Positions 30,160-39,999 of a stretch of DNA of 64,000 nucleotides are shown here, piece by piece. The number at the start of each line of letters is the position of its first letter. Within the stretch, counting starts at the first letter, position 1. The position numbers and the translations under genes are program-made. The stretch lies in assembly GCF_051020955.1 (NCBI RefSeq), contig NW_027476110.1, forward strand, positions 124,001-188,000, read 5' to 3'. The notes under the pieces are model-generated. The model did not search any database, had not been told where the DNA came from, and saw only the letters and a program-made list of their open reading frames with translations. Source of the stretch: Megalopta genalis (Eukaryota; Arthropoda; Insecta; Hymenoptera; Halictidae).

Positions 30160-30702
30160 TTTTTTTTTTTTTTTTTTTTTATTTTACGTGGAGGAAATCT
30201 GCTAGCCAGACACCCCCGCCCCACCCGGGGGAGCGGGACGAGGGTAGTGTGGGGATCGACCCACTAAAACCTCCACGGCGACCTGAGGACGCAGGACCGA
30301 TCTCTGGCGATTCAACGGGGGAGCCACGGGAACTCTTGAAGAACACTACCGCGGCTCCCCCTCGCCTGGCCGGCCATCAAGATGGTAACGATGGCCGGCC
30401 GCGTCCCGGGGGGAAATAAAATAAATCCTCCCCCCTAAAATCCATCTAAATTCGGCGGCGCGAGGGGTCGCACCCCCCACCGCCCCGACACGGCGACCGC
30501 GCGATAGGTGACCAGGGCCCCCGCCCTGATCACAGCGGACGCCGGGGGGGACGACGAGTATATTGGAGGAGGATTACAGTTAACCCTCGCCTCCTTCAGG
30601 CGACTCGTCATCCCCCACTACCAACAGTGGACGTCCTCCTCTGTTGGCGGGCGGCGGGCAATGAAACCAGCATGTTCTGGTACACCCGCCGCCCGCCTAC
30701 TC

Positions 30703-33700
30703 TCAGCTGCCCGGGGTTTCTCGGCGTGGGCGCGCACGCCGTCCCCGAGCACGTCGGGCGGGATCTGTAAGCTCCCGATCCCGCTCGGCAGCCTCCTTCC
30801 GCGACATAACCTCCTCGCAGAAAGAGATTGCTGCCGCCCACTTCCCCGGGCCCTCCAGCATGGCCCCAACTAGGCTGGAGAGTGCGAGGTCGTGGCCGAC
30901 TTCTCGTTTTAGGACTCGGCGCAGCGCTGAAAAGGCGGGACATTCCTCCAGCGTGTGCTGCGCCGAGTCTTCCTCCGCGCCACAGTGGTGGCACACCGTC
31001 GTCGCTTCCCGCCCGATGCGACACAGGTAGACACCGAAGCAGCCATGCCCGGTGAACACCTGCGTCGCTCGGTAGGAGAGCCTGCCATGCCGTCTCTCCC
31101 GCCACGAGGTGAAGTGCGGCAGGAGAGCCCCGGGGACGCGCTCGCCGGCGTGGGAGCAAAGCTCGGCACGCCATCTGGCGAGCGCTAGTCTCCGGGCCTG
31201 GAGCTCGAAGCCCTCGCCCGTCTCGCGCTCCGGCGGGGCCCCTCGAGCACGCCTGGCGATGCTTGTGCGCCCATAAACATAGGCGCGCACCGCCGCTTGA
31301 AGCTCGAAGGGAAGTTCTCCCGCCAGAGCAAGCGCCGCCACGGTAGACGTGGTGCGGTAACCTCTTATGAGGCGGATGGCCATCCGTCTCTGCAGCCGGC
31401 GCAACAACAGCGTGTTGCGCCGGCTGGTCATCACGTACGGCGCCCAGATTGGGGCACCGTATAAGGCTATAGACCGCACCACGCCCAGGTATAGGCGGCG
31501 CACCAAATCTCCCGGTCCCCCGAGGTTGGGCAGCAGGCGGCCCAAAGAGGCCGCCACATTTTCGACTCGGGGGACGAGACGGTCGAGATGCGCACCGAAG
31601 CTCCAGCGGCTGTCGAGGATCAGTCCGAGATATTTCAATTCGGACTTCACCTCGACGCAGGCTTCTCCAACCCGGATCCACGATCTGGCCGGTGGCCGAG
31701 ACCGAGGCCGTCCGTGAAACCAGACAGCCTCGGCCTTCTCCGGGGCTATTTTCAGCCCCAGATCGCGGATCCTCGCGACGACGGCTGCCACCGCAACCTC
31801 TGCTCGTCGGATGGTCCTCTCGAAGGTACTCCCAACGGCGACCACCAACGTGTCGTCCGCGTAGCAGACGAGGGTGGCACCGTCGGGCAGGGAGGCCTTC
31901 TCCAGGACCGCGTTGTAACCCAGGTCCCACAGGAGCGGTCCTAAAACGGACCCCTGCGGGACCCCGCGGTCCACTTCCCTCCGTATCATCCCGTACCGGC
32001 CCGGGTATTCGACCCACCTGTCCCGCAGGTAGGCCCCGATCACCCGCCTCAGATAGGGAGGCACCTGGTGATCGACGAGGGCCCCCCTAATGGCGGACCA
32101 GGGCAGGGTGTTGAACGCATTGACGATGTCAATGGACACCGCCAAGCACACCCCGCCCCTTGCCACGGCATTGTCCGAGAGGGACTTGAGACGGACGATA
32201 GCGTCGACCGTCGATCGCCCCTCCTGGAAGCCAAACTGGCAGTCCGCCAGATCTGGGCCGTCGCGGGACAGGTGCCTGGAGAGGCGGGCAACAATGATCT
32301 TCTCGAAGATCTTGCCCGCCTCATCCAGGAGACAAATGGGCCGGTACGCGGAGGGAGAATCCCCCGGCCTCCCTTCCTTCCTCAAGAGGACCATCCGACT
32401 TTCTCTCCATAGGTCGGGGAACGTCCCCGACCTCAGGAGCCCAGAGTAGAGGCTCCTCAGCCTCTCCCCCAGGACGCTCGTGGCGAGCAACCAGACCCGG
32501 CCGGGGATACCGTCCGGCCCCGGGGCGGTATTCTTGCCCCGGAGCCATTTGACGACCCCGGCCATCTCCTCCGGCGCGACCTCAAGATCCGGGGACCACT
32601 CATGTTCCTCTGGCTCAGGGACGGGCCGGGACGGCCCCTCGCTAACGGGGAATAAAGCGTCCACGACCCGCCCGAGCAGCCCCGGATCCAGGCTCTCCGT
32701 CACGGGGGGCGCCCAGGGACGCAATCGTCCCAATGCCATCTTGTATGGGCGCCCCCACGGATCTCGGTTTAGAGAGCCGAGGAGATCGCGCCAGGCCTGG
32801 TCCTTCGCTCGCCTGATGGCCAGCTGCAGGGCGACCACCTTCTCCCGATATCGCCCGTACAGCTGGGCAGCCAGCACGTCGTCCGTACGTCGTCGTCGAC
32901 GGGCGCGAGCGTACTGGCGTCGCGCGCGGACGCACTCGGTGCGTAATTCAGCTATCGCACGCGACCACCAGTACACAGCCTTCCTCGGGAAGACCCTGGC
33001 CCGGGGCATGGCGACGTCGCAAACCGACGTCATTGCGCCCCGGAACCAACGGGCCTCCCCATTCCCGTCGACTGGCCCGGCCGGTGTTGCTGGCCAGGCC
33101 ACGACGTGGGCTGCCGCCATCAGAGCGTCCTGGTCGAGGCGCTTCAGCGCCCACCGCGGTTGAGGCGATCCTTCATCAGCGGGGCGACGACGGGGTGTCG
33201 ATGGTGGGGCGGCGGAGAGGTCGAGAATTATGTATCTGTGGTCAGACAACGTCTCGACCCCTTCCGCCACCCTCCACCCCGTAATACGGCGCGCGGCCGG
33301 GGGCGTTGCCCACGAAAGGTCAACGATGGACCCCCCGTTATGCCGCACGCACGTATGGACCGAGCCCGTGTTCAGGAGACGGAGCTCCAGTCCCGCCGCC
33401 CAATCCAGCACCTCCCGGCCCCTCGAGTCAGTCCCGGGGGAACCCCAAGCCGTGGCCTTGGCATTGAAGTCCCCCAGGACCAGCACCGGACGGGGATGGC
33501 AGCGGGAGACGCATCTCCCTACCCCGTCCAGATACTGCTCAAACTCTTCGAGGGACCACCTTGGAGGTGCGTATATCGCCACAACCGCGGTTCCGCCCCA
33601 ATCAACGGCCACGTATCCCAGGCCGCGCTCGATAACCGAGCACGGCGGGGACCCCGGCCTCCCAGCCCAAATAATCGCGGCGGAGCCAATCGAGTCCCCC

Positions 33701-33846
33701 ATCCAGTGTGGATGTTTGGGGACCCTGTGCGGCTCCGCCACGACTGCCAACCCGGCACCCCGCTCGGCCAGGCATTGAAACAGGAGATCCTGCGCTCTGG
33801 CCGAGCAGTTGAGGTTCACTTGTATTATCGGGCCCGGGGGCCCCAT
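30703..33846 (-). CDS. B6 ORF2: endonuclease / reverse transcriptase, 1047 aa
   Basis: Complete. Belongs to the SEGPSRP/DAIV/IRGA subfamily with B4 and B11. Carries several private changes that could matter: QFGFQEGRST (Arg to Gln at 541 in a conserved RT block), RKEGRPG at 489-495, RVENVAAS near 760, ARRARG near 864 and RETGEGF. CYADD and the endonuclease residues are intact. Confidence 0.94.
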   Translation of the reverse strand: MGPPGPIIQVNLNCSARAQDLLFQCLAERGAGLAVVAEPHRVPKHPHWMGDSIGSAAIIWAGRPGSPPCSVIERGLGYVAVDWGGTAVVAIYAPPRWSLEEFEQYLDGVGRCVSRCHPRPVLVLGDFNAKATAWGSPGTDSRGREVLDWAAGLELRLLNTGSVHTCVRHNGGSIVDLSWATPPAARRITGWRVAEGVETLSDHRYIILDLSAAPPSTPRRRPADEGSPQPRWALKRLDQDALMAAAHVVAWPATPAGPVDGNGEARWFRGAMTSVCDVAMPRARVFPRKAVYWWSRAIAELRTECVRARRQYARARRRRRTDDVLAAQLYGRYREKVVALQLAIRRAKDQAWRDLLGSLNRDPWGRPYKMALGRLRPWAPPVTESLDPGLLGRVVDALFPVSEGPSRPVPEPEEHEWSPDLEVAPEEMAGVVKWLRGKNTAPGPDGIPGRVWLLATSVLGERLRSLYSGLLRSGTFPDLWRESRMVLLRKEGRPGDSPSAYRPICLLDEAGKIFEKIIVARLSRHLSRDGPDLADCQFGFQEGRSTVDAIVRLKSLSDNAVARGGVCLAVSIDIVNAFNTLPWSAIRGALVDHQVPPYLRRVIGAYLRDRWVEYPGRYGMIRREVDRGVPQGSVLGPLLWDLGYNAVLEKASLPDGATLVCYADDTLVVAVGSTFERTIRRAEVAVAAVVARIRDLGLKIAPEKAEAVWFHGRPRSRPPARSWIRVGEACVEVKSELKYLGLILDSRWSFGAHLDRLVPRVENVAASLGRLLPNLGGPGDLVRRLYLGVVRSIALYGAPIWAPYVMTSRRNTLLLRRLQRRMAIRLIRGYRTTSTVAALALAGELPFELQAAVRAYVYGRTSIARRARGAPPERETGEGFELQARRLALARWRAELCSHAGERVPGALLPHFTSWRERRHGRLSYRATQVFTGHGCFGVYLCRIGREATTVCHHCGAEEDSAQHTLEECPAFSALRRVLKREVGHDLALSSLVGAMLEGPGKWAAAISFCEEVMSRKEAAERDRELTDPARRARGRRARPRRETPGS

Positions 33847-36038
33847 TACACAGCCGTGTCCATCGCCGTCACGGCCGCGGATGCGGTGGCGTCAGGGACT
33901 TTAGTGGCCCCATTCGCCCCCGCGGGTGCGGCGGTAGCATCAGGCGGTGCCGCCTTTTCGTTGCTGGCCACGGTGGTCGCTGCCTTGGCCATCGTGGTTT
34001 CCTTCCCTTTTTTATTGAATCTGGCAGACGACCTTTGGCCGCCTACCTTGCCTCGCCTCGCACTGACAGGACACGCCCGGCCGCCGAGGCGGTGACCAGA
34101 AGGCCTGCCCGCGCCCGCACAAAGCGGACAATTGGGCGTGGCCGTACAGGCTGCCACCTTATGGTCCCGACTGCCGCATCTATAGCAGCAGTCGGACCTA
34201 TCCTCGGCAGAAGTGCACCGCTGACTGGTGTGGCCAACATCAAGGCAACGGTAACACTGCAGAGGCCGGGCACTCAGGGCCTCCACGACTGCATGGGTCC
34301 AGCCGACGGTTATCCGGCCCGCGACAGCAACCTTGCGAGCGGCCGCGGCAGGACATCGGACCCAGAGGGTGCCCAATCCCGAGGGGGAAGACCGGATTTC
34401 GCCGGTATTGATGTCCCCCTCGCTGCACCCGCCCACGCGGGCAACAGCCGCAGCGACCTCCGCCGGCGTGGTCGAATCGACCAGGCCGCGCACCCTAAGG
34501 TCAGCTTTTTTGACCGGACGCGCGACCTTTACGCCGGTGCCTGCCAGCGCTTCCGCCACTTTTGTGGCGAGGACGGTGGCCTTGGCGGCCCCATCGGTGC
34601 CAGGGACTTCCAAAATTAACCCCCCAGTCACCGCCCTTCGCGGCCTCAGCGAGGCGATGCCAATTTCTGCCAGGTCCACCTTGGACCTGGCAGTGGCCAT
34701 CGCCTGCGCGTAAGTAATGTCCACGCCAGACGGAACCGTTATGGTAACCGCTGCTGTGCGTGGCGGTCGCGGAGGCAGGGGTGTCTTCCTGGGGGCCGCC
34801 GGGACCACCCGTCCTTTTTTATTCGCGGCCGCAGTGGCCTTGGCAGCCGCCTTTTTAGCCTTGCGGCCAACCACCTGGGACCACGCCTCCTGGGGCGGAG
34901 GCGCGGCAGATGGTAGCGCCGATTCTGCTCGCGGTCGAGCGGGCTCCGTCTGGGCCGCTATAGCCGCCCCAGCTTTCCCACCTTTCTTCTTCTTCTTCGA
35001 CTTCCGCCCCACCCTGTCCGAAGACTGTGAGGGGACGGACGGCCCAGGTGCCACCGATCGCAGGGCCGAGTCCGTTCGCGGCGCGAGCTCCCTCCTGAAT
35101 GACGCCAATTTGGCGTCTATCAGGGCGCTTATCTGCGCCAGAAAATCTGCGGGCGCAGTCGCATGTGGGGGCGAGGACTTTTCTTGCCCGGAGCGTTGGC
35201 AGTCCCGGGCGGCGACGATCGGCGGCGATACTGAGCCCCCTCCCGGGCGCGGCGGCGGAGGCATTGCGGCAGCAGCCGTACTCGCCTCCACCACCTGCCG
35301 GAGCCGAGCCACCTCCGCCCGCAGCTCCGTCATTTGCCCCCTGAGGACGGCATTCTCTGCCTCCAGGGCACGCGTGGCGTCGGTAGCCGACCTAACCGCA
35401 AGCTCGGACACCCCCACCCTGCCGTTTAAGGCGGCCACCCTTAGGGCGCGGGCCAAATTGCCCTTCAGCCCCTTTGACACGCCGGAGATCCTGGCCACTT
35501 CATCCAGGCTCTCCAATATAGCGGCCGCGACATCCCGCGTTGGACGGTTGCGGAAATTTTCCGCTATATCCGTCTCGTCCGGGAGCGGGACGCTCGACCG
35601 CGATGGTCTCGGCACGGGGGCTCCCGGGTCGAATATCGCCGCCACCTCCCTTGCCTCGGCCTCCAGCTGCGAAGCCTCGGCCAGCCTAAGTTTGGCCTCT
35701 GCGAGGCCAACATATTCGCCGGTCGTCGGCGGCCGTCCTCTTTTCCTCGCTGACGACGAGCCCGGGACACTCTGCGATGAGTGGTGGGAGGAGACAGAGA
35801 AATCTGACTCCTCCCCCTCATCGCACTCACCAAGGCCCGCTGCGGTCCTCTTTTTGCCGCGTGTCGCCGAATGCCTCCGCGACACCGGCTCTGTGCATCT
35901 TTTGAGGCGCACGATAGGCCCGCGCACCTCCACCTCACGCTCGTTTCCCCCCTCCCCGGTTGTTTGTGAAAAAGTAGACTCCATACTTAATCCCACGAGT
36001 GTGGTCGGAAAGGAGGTCACCCCGGGTAGAGCCGCCAT
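33846..36038 (-). CDS. B6 ORF1: gag-like protein, 730 aa
   Basis: Complete, with knuckles intact. One residue shorter than B3 because one Asn codon in the AANNKK tract is missing (AANKK), a variant shared with B10 and B11. PRPGGGSV replaces PRPGEGSV, as in B5. Confidence 0.93.
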   Translation of the reverse strand: MAALPGVTSFPTTLVGLSMESTFSQTTGEGGNEREVEVRGPIVRLKRCTEPVSRRHSATRGKKRTAAGLGECDEGEESDFSVSSHHSSQSVPGSSSARKRGRPPTTGEYVGLAEAKLRLAEASQLEAEAREVAAIFDPGAPVPRPSRSSVPLPDETDIAENFRNRPTRDVAAAILESLDEVARISGVSKGLKGNLARALRVAALNGRVGVSELAVRSATDATRALEAENAVLRGQMTELRAEVARLRQVVEASTAAAAMPPPPRPGGGSVSPPIVAARDCQRSGQEKSSPPHATAPADFLAQISALIDAKLASFRRELAPRTDSALRSVAPGPSVPSQSSDRVGRKSKKKKKGGKAGAAIAAQTEPARPRAESALPSAAPPPQEAWSQVVGRKAKKAAAKATAAANKKGRVVPAAPRKTPLPPRPPRTAAVTITVPSGVDITYAQAMATARSKVDLAEIGIASLRPRRAVTGGLILEVPGTDGAAKATVLATKVAEALAGTGVKVARPVKKADLRVRGLVDSTTPAEVAAAVARVGGCSEGDINTGEIRSSPSGLGTLWVRCPAAAARKVAVAGRITVGWTHAVVEALSARPLQCYRCLDVGHTSQRCTSAEDRSDCCYRCGSRDHKVAACTATPNCPLCAGAGRPSGHRLGGRACPVSARRGKVGGQRSSARFNKKGKETTMAKAATTVASNEKAAPPDATAAPAGANGATKVPDATASAAVTAMDTAV

Positions 36039-36125
36039 ACCCGGGGAAGGCTAATACGCCCGGGGGGTCGCCAGGTACCCCGGGGTTGTCCGCTAACGAT
36101 TGGTGCACCCACCAACCATAGCTGG

Positions 36126-36139
36126 ACCTTGACATAACC
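36126..36139 (-). repeat. Telomere-like spacer, 1 unit
   Basis: Unit 36127-36137 plus cc; A at 36126 is the flank base of B6. Confidence 0.95.
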
Positions 36140-39100
36140 TTTTTTTTTTTTTTTTTTATTTTACGTGGAGGAAATCTGCTCGCCAGACACCCCCGCCCCG
36201 CCCGGGGGAGCGGGACGAGGGTAGTGTGGGGTTTGACCCACTAAAACCTCCACGGCGACCTGAGGACGCAGGACCGATCGCTGGCGATTCAACGGGGGAG
36301 CCACGGGAACTCTTGAAGAACACTACCGCGGCTCCCCCTCGCCTGGCCGGCCATCAAGATGGTAACGATGGCCGGCCGCGTCCCGAGGGGAAATAAAATA
36401 AATCCTCCCCCCTAAAATCCATTTGAATTCGGCGGCGCGAGGGGTCGCACCCCGCACCGCCCCGACACGGCGACCGCACGATAGGTGACCAGGGCCCCCG
36501 CCCTGATCACAGCGGCCGCCGGGGGGACGACGAGTATGTTGGAGGAGGATCACAATTAGCCCTCGCCTCCTTCAGGCGACTCGCCATCCCCCACTCACAA
36601 CAGGGGAGGTCCTCCTATGTTGGCGGGCGGCGGGCAATGAAACCAGCATGTACTGGTACTCCCGCCGCCCGCCTACTCTCAGCTGCCCGGGGTTTCTCGG
36701 CGTGGGCGCGCACGCCGTCCCCGAGCACGTCGGGCGGGATCTGTTAGCTCCCGATCCCGCTCGGCAGCCTCCTTCCGCGACATAACCTCCTCGCAGAAAG
36801 AGATTGCTGCCGCCCACTTCCCCGGGCTCTCCAGCATGGCCCCAACTAGGCTGGAGAGTGCGAGGTCGTGACCGACTTCCCGTTTTAGGACTCGGCGCAG
36901 CGCTGAAAAGGCGGGACATTCCTCCAGCGTGTGCTGCGCCGAGTCTTCCTCCGCGCCACAATGGTGGCACACCGTCGTCGCTTCCCGCCCGATGCGACAC
37001 AGGTAGACACCGAAGCAGCCATGCCCGGTGAACACCTGCGTCGCTCGGTAGGAGAGCCTGCCATGCCGTCTCTCCCGCCACGAGGTGAAGTGCGGCAGGA
37101 GAGCCCCGGGGACGCGCTCGCCGGCGTGGGAGCAAAGCTCGGAACGCCATCTGGCGAGCGCTAGTCGCCGGGCCTGGAGCCCGAAGCCCTCGACCGTCTC
37201 TCGCTCCGGCGGGGCCCCTCGAGCACGGCTGGCGATGCTAGTGCGCCTATAAACATAGGCGCGCACCGCCGCCTGAAGCTCGAAGGGAAGTTCTCCCGCC
37301 AGAGCAAGCGCCGCCACGGTAGACGTGGTGCGGTAACCTCTTATGAGGCGGATAGCCATCCGCCTCTGCAGCCGGCGCAACAACAGCGTGTTGCGCCGGC
37401 TGGTCATCACGTACGGCGCCCATATTGGGGCACCGTATAAGGCCATAGACCGCACCACGCCCAGGTATAGGCGGCGCACCAAATCTCCCGGTCCCCCGAG
37501 GTTGGGCAGCAGGCGGCCCAAAGAGGCCGCCGCCTTTTCGACTCGGGGGACGAGACGGTCGAGATGCGCATCGAAGCACCAGTGGCTGTCGAGGATCAGT
37601 CCGAGATATTTCAACTCGGACTTCACCTCGACGCAGGCTTCTCCAACCCGGATCCACGATCTGGCCGGTGGCCGAGACCGAGGCCGTCCGTGAAACCAGA
37701 CAGCCTCGGCCTTCTCCGGGGCTATTTTCAGCCCCAGATCGCGGATCCTCGCGACGACGGCTGCCACCGCAACCTCTGCTCGTCGGATGGTCCTCTCGAA
37801 GGTACTCCCGACGGCGACCACCAACGTGTCGTCCGCGTAGCAGACGAGGGTGGCACCGTCGGGCAGGGAGGCCTTCTCCAGGACCGCGTTGTAACCCAGG
37901 TCCCACAGGAGCGGTCCTAAAACGGAACCCTGCGGGACCCCGCGGTCCACTTCCCTCCGTATCATCCCGCACCGGCCCGGGTATTCAACCCACCTGTCCC
38001 GCAGGTAGGCCCCGATCACCCGCCTCAGATAGGGAGGCACCTGGTGATCGACGAGGGCCTCCCTAATGGCGGACCAGGGCAGGGTGTTGAACGCATTGAC
38101 GATGTCAATGGACACCGCCAAGCACACCCCGCCCCTTGCCACGGCATTGTCCGAGAGGGACTTGAGGCGGTCGATTGCGTCGACCGTCGATCGCCCCTCC
38201 CGGAAGCCAAACTGGCAGTCCGCCAGATCTGGGCCGTCGCGGGACAGGTGTCTGGAGAGGCGGGCAACAATGATCTTCTCGAAGATCTTGCCCGCCTCAT
38301 CCAGGAGACAAATGGGCCGGTACGCGGAGGGAGAATCCCCCGACCTCCCATCCTTCCTCAAGAGGACCATCCGACTTTCTCTCCATAGGTCGGGGAACGT
38401 CCCCGACCTTAGGAGCCCAGAGTAGAGGCTCCTCAGCCTCTCCCCCAGGACGCTCGCGGCGAGCAACCAGGCCCGGCCGGGGATACCGTCCGGCCCCGGG
38501 GCGGTATTCTTGCCCCGGAGCCATTTGACGACCGCGGCCATCTCCGCCGGCGCGACCTCAAGATCCGGGGACCACTCATGTTCCTCTGGCTCAGGGACGG
38601 GCCGGGACGCCTCCTCGCTAACGGGGAATAAAGCGCCCACGACCCGCCCGAGCAGCCCCGGATCCAGGATCTCCGTCACGGGGGGCGCCCAGGGACGTAA
38701 TCGTCCCAATGCCATCTTGTATGGGCGCCCCCACGGATCTCGGTTCAGAGAGCCGAGGAGATCGCGCCAGGCCTGGTCCTTCGCTCGCCTGATGGCCAGC
38801 TGCAGGGCGACCACCTTCTCCCGATATCTCCCATACAGCTGGGCAGCCAGCACGTCGTCCGTACGTCGTCGTCGACGGGCGCGAGCGTACTGGCGTCGCG
38901 CGCGGACGCACTCGGTGCGTAATTCCGCTATTTCGCGCGACCACCAGTACACCGCCTTCCTCGGGAAGACCTTGGCCCGGGGCATGGCGACGTCGCAAAC
39001 CGACGTCATTGCGCCCCGGAACCAACGGGCCTCCCCATTCCCGTCGACTGGCCCGGCCGGTGTTGCTGGCCAGGCCACGACGTGTGCTGCCGCCATCAGA

Positions 39101-39418
39101 GCGTCCTGGTCGAGGCGCTTCAGCGCCCACCGCGGCTGAGGCGAACCTTCATCGGCGGGGCGACGACGGGGTGTCGATGGGGGGGCGGCGGAGAGATCGA
39201 GAACTATGTATCTGTGGTCAGACAACGTCTCGACCCCTTCCGCCACCCTCCACCCCGTAATACGGCGCGCGGCCGGGGGCGTTGCCCACGAAAGGTCAAC
39301 GATGGACCCCCCGTTATGCCGCACGCACGTATGGACCGAGCCCGTGTTCAGGAGACGGAGCTCCAGTCCCGCCGCCCAATCAAGCACCTCCTGGCCCCTC
39401 GAGTCAGTCCCGGGGGAA
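36140..39418 (-). mobile_element. B7: family B element, 5'-truncated in the endonuclease
   Basis: Tail 36140-36157; 3'UTR 36158-36678 (variant type as in B4 and B12). Element sequence stops at gtcccggggg(aa); the aa could belong to element or to the AAGGTT flank, so the junction is ambiguous by two bases. Confidence 0.93.
36679..39418 (-). pseudogene. B7 ORF2 fragment fused in frame to repeat-derived start
   Basis: Retains residues from about 136 (SPGTDSRG) to the stop. The two adjacent repeat units supply an in-frame ATG at 39438, giving a 919-aa frame beginning MSRLCQG. The GDFNAK box is lost, so endonuclease activity is not expected; the RT (CYADD) is intact. Variants: TEILDP, VVGALFPVSEEAS, CFDAH as in B5. 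Confidence 0.88.
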
Positions 39419-39440
39419 CCTTGACATAACCTTGACATAA

Positions 39441-39442
<2 letters not shown>
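39419..39442 (-). repeat. Telomere-like spacer, 2 units
   Basis: Units 39419-39429 and 39430-39440, then cc before the B8 tail. Confidence 0.95.
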
Positions 39443-39480
<38 letters not shown>

Positions 39481-39999
39481 TTTACGTGGAGGAAATCTGC
39501 TCGCCAGACACCCCCGCCCCGCCCGGGGGTGCGGGACGAGGGTAGTGTGGGGTTTGACCCACTAAAACCTCCACGGCGACCTGAGGACGCAGGACCGATC
39601 GCTGGCGATTCAACGGGGGAGCCACGGGAACTCTTGAAGAACACTACCGCGGCCCCCCCTCGCCTGGCCGGCCATCAGGATGGTAACGATGGCCGGCCGC
39701 GTCCCGGGGGGAAATAAAATAACTCCTCCCCCCTAAAATCCATTTAAATTCGGCGGCGCGAGGGGTCGCACCCCGCACCGCCCCGACACGGCGACCGCGC
39801 GATAGGTGACCAGGGCCCCCGCCCTGATCACAGCGGCCGCCGGGGGGACGACGAGTATATTGGAGGAGGATTACAGTTAACCCTCGCCTCCTTCAGGCGA
39901 CTCGTCATCCCCCACTCCCAACAGTGGAGGTCCTCCTCTGTTGGCGGGCGGCGGGCAATGAAACCAGCATGTTCTGGTACACCCGCCGCCCGCCTACTC

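Larger units (their letters stand above)
30160..36125 (-). mobile_element. B6: family B element, truncated only in the 5'UTR
   Basis: Tail 30160-30180; 3'UTR 30181-30702; both ORFs intact; 5'UTR 36039-36125, missing about 285 bases. The break falls exactly where the TAGCTGG/CCAGCTA hairpin loop begins in full copies, keeping only the 3' arm. The sense flank ends AAGGT. Confidence 0.95.
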
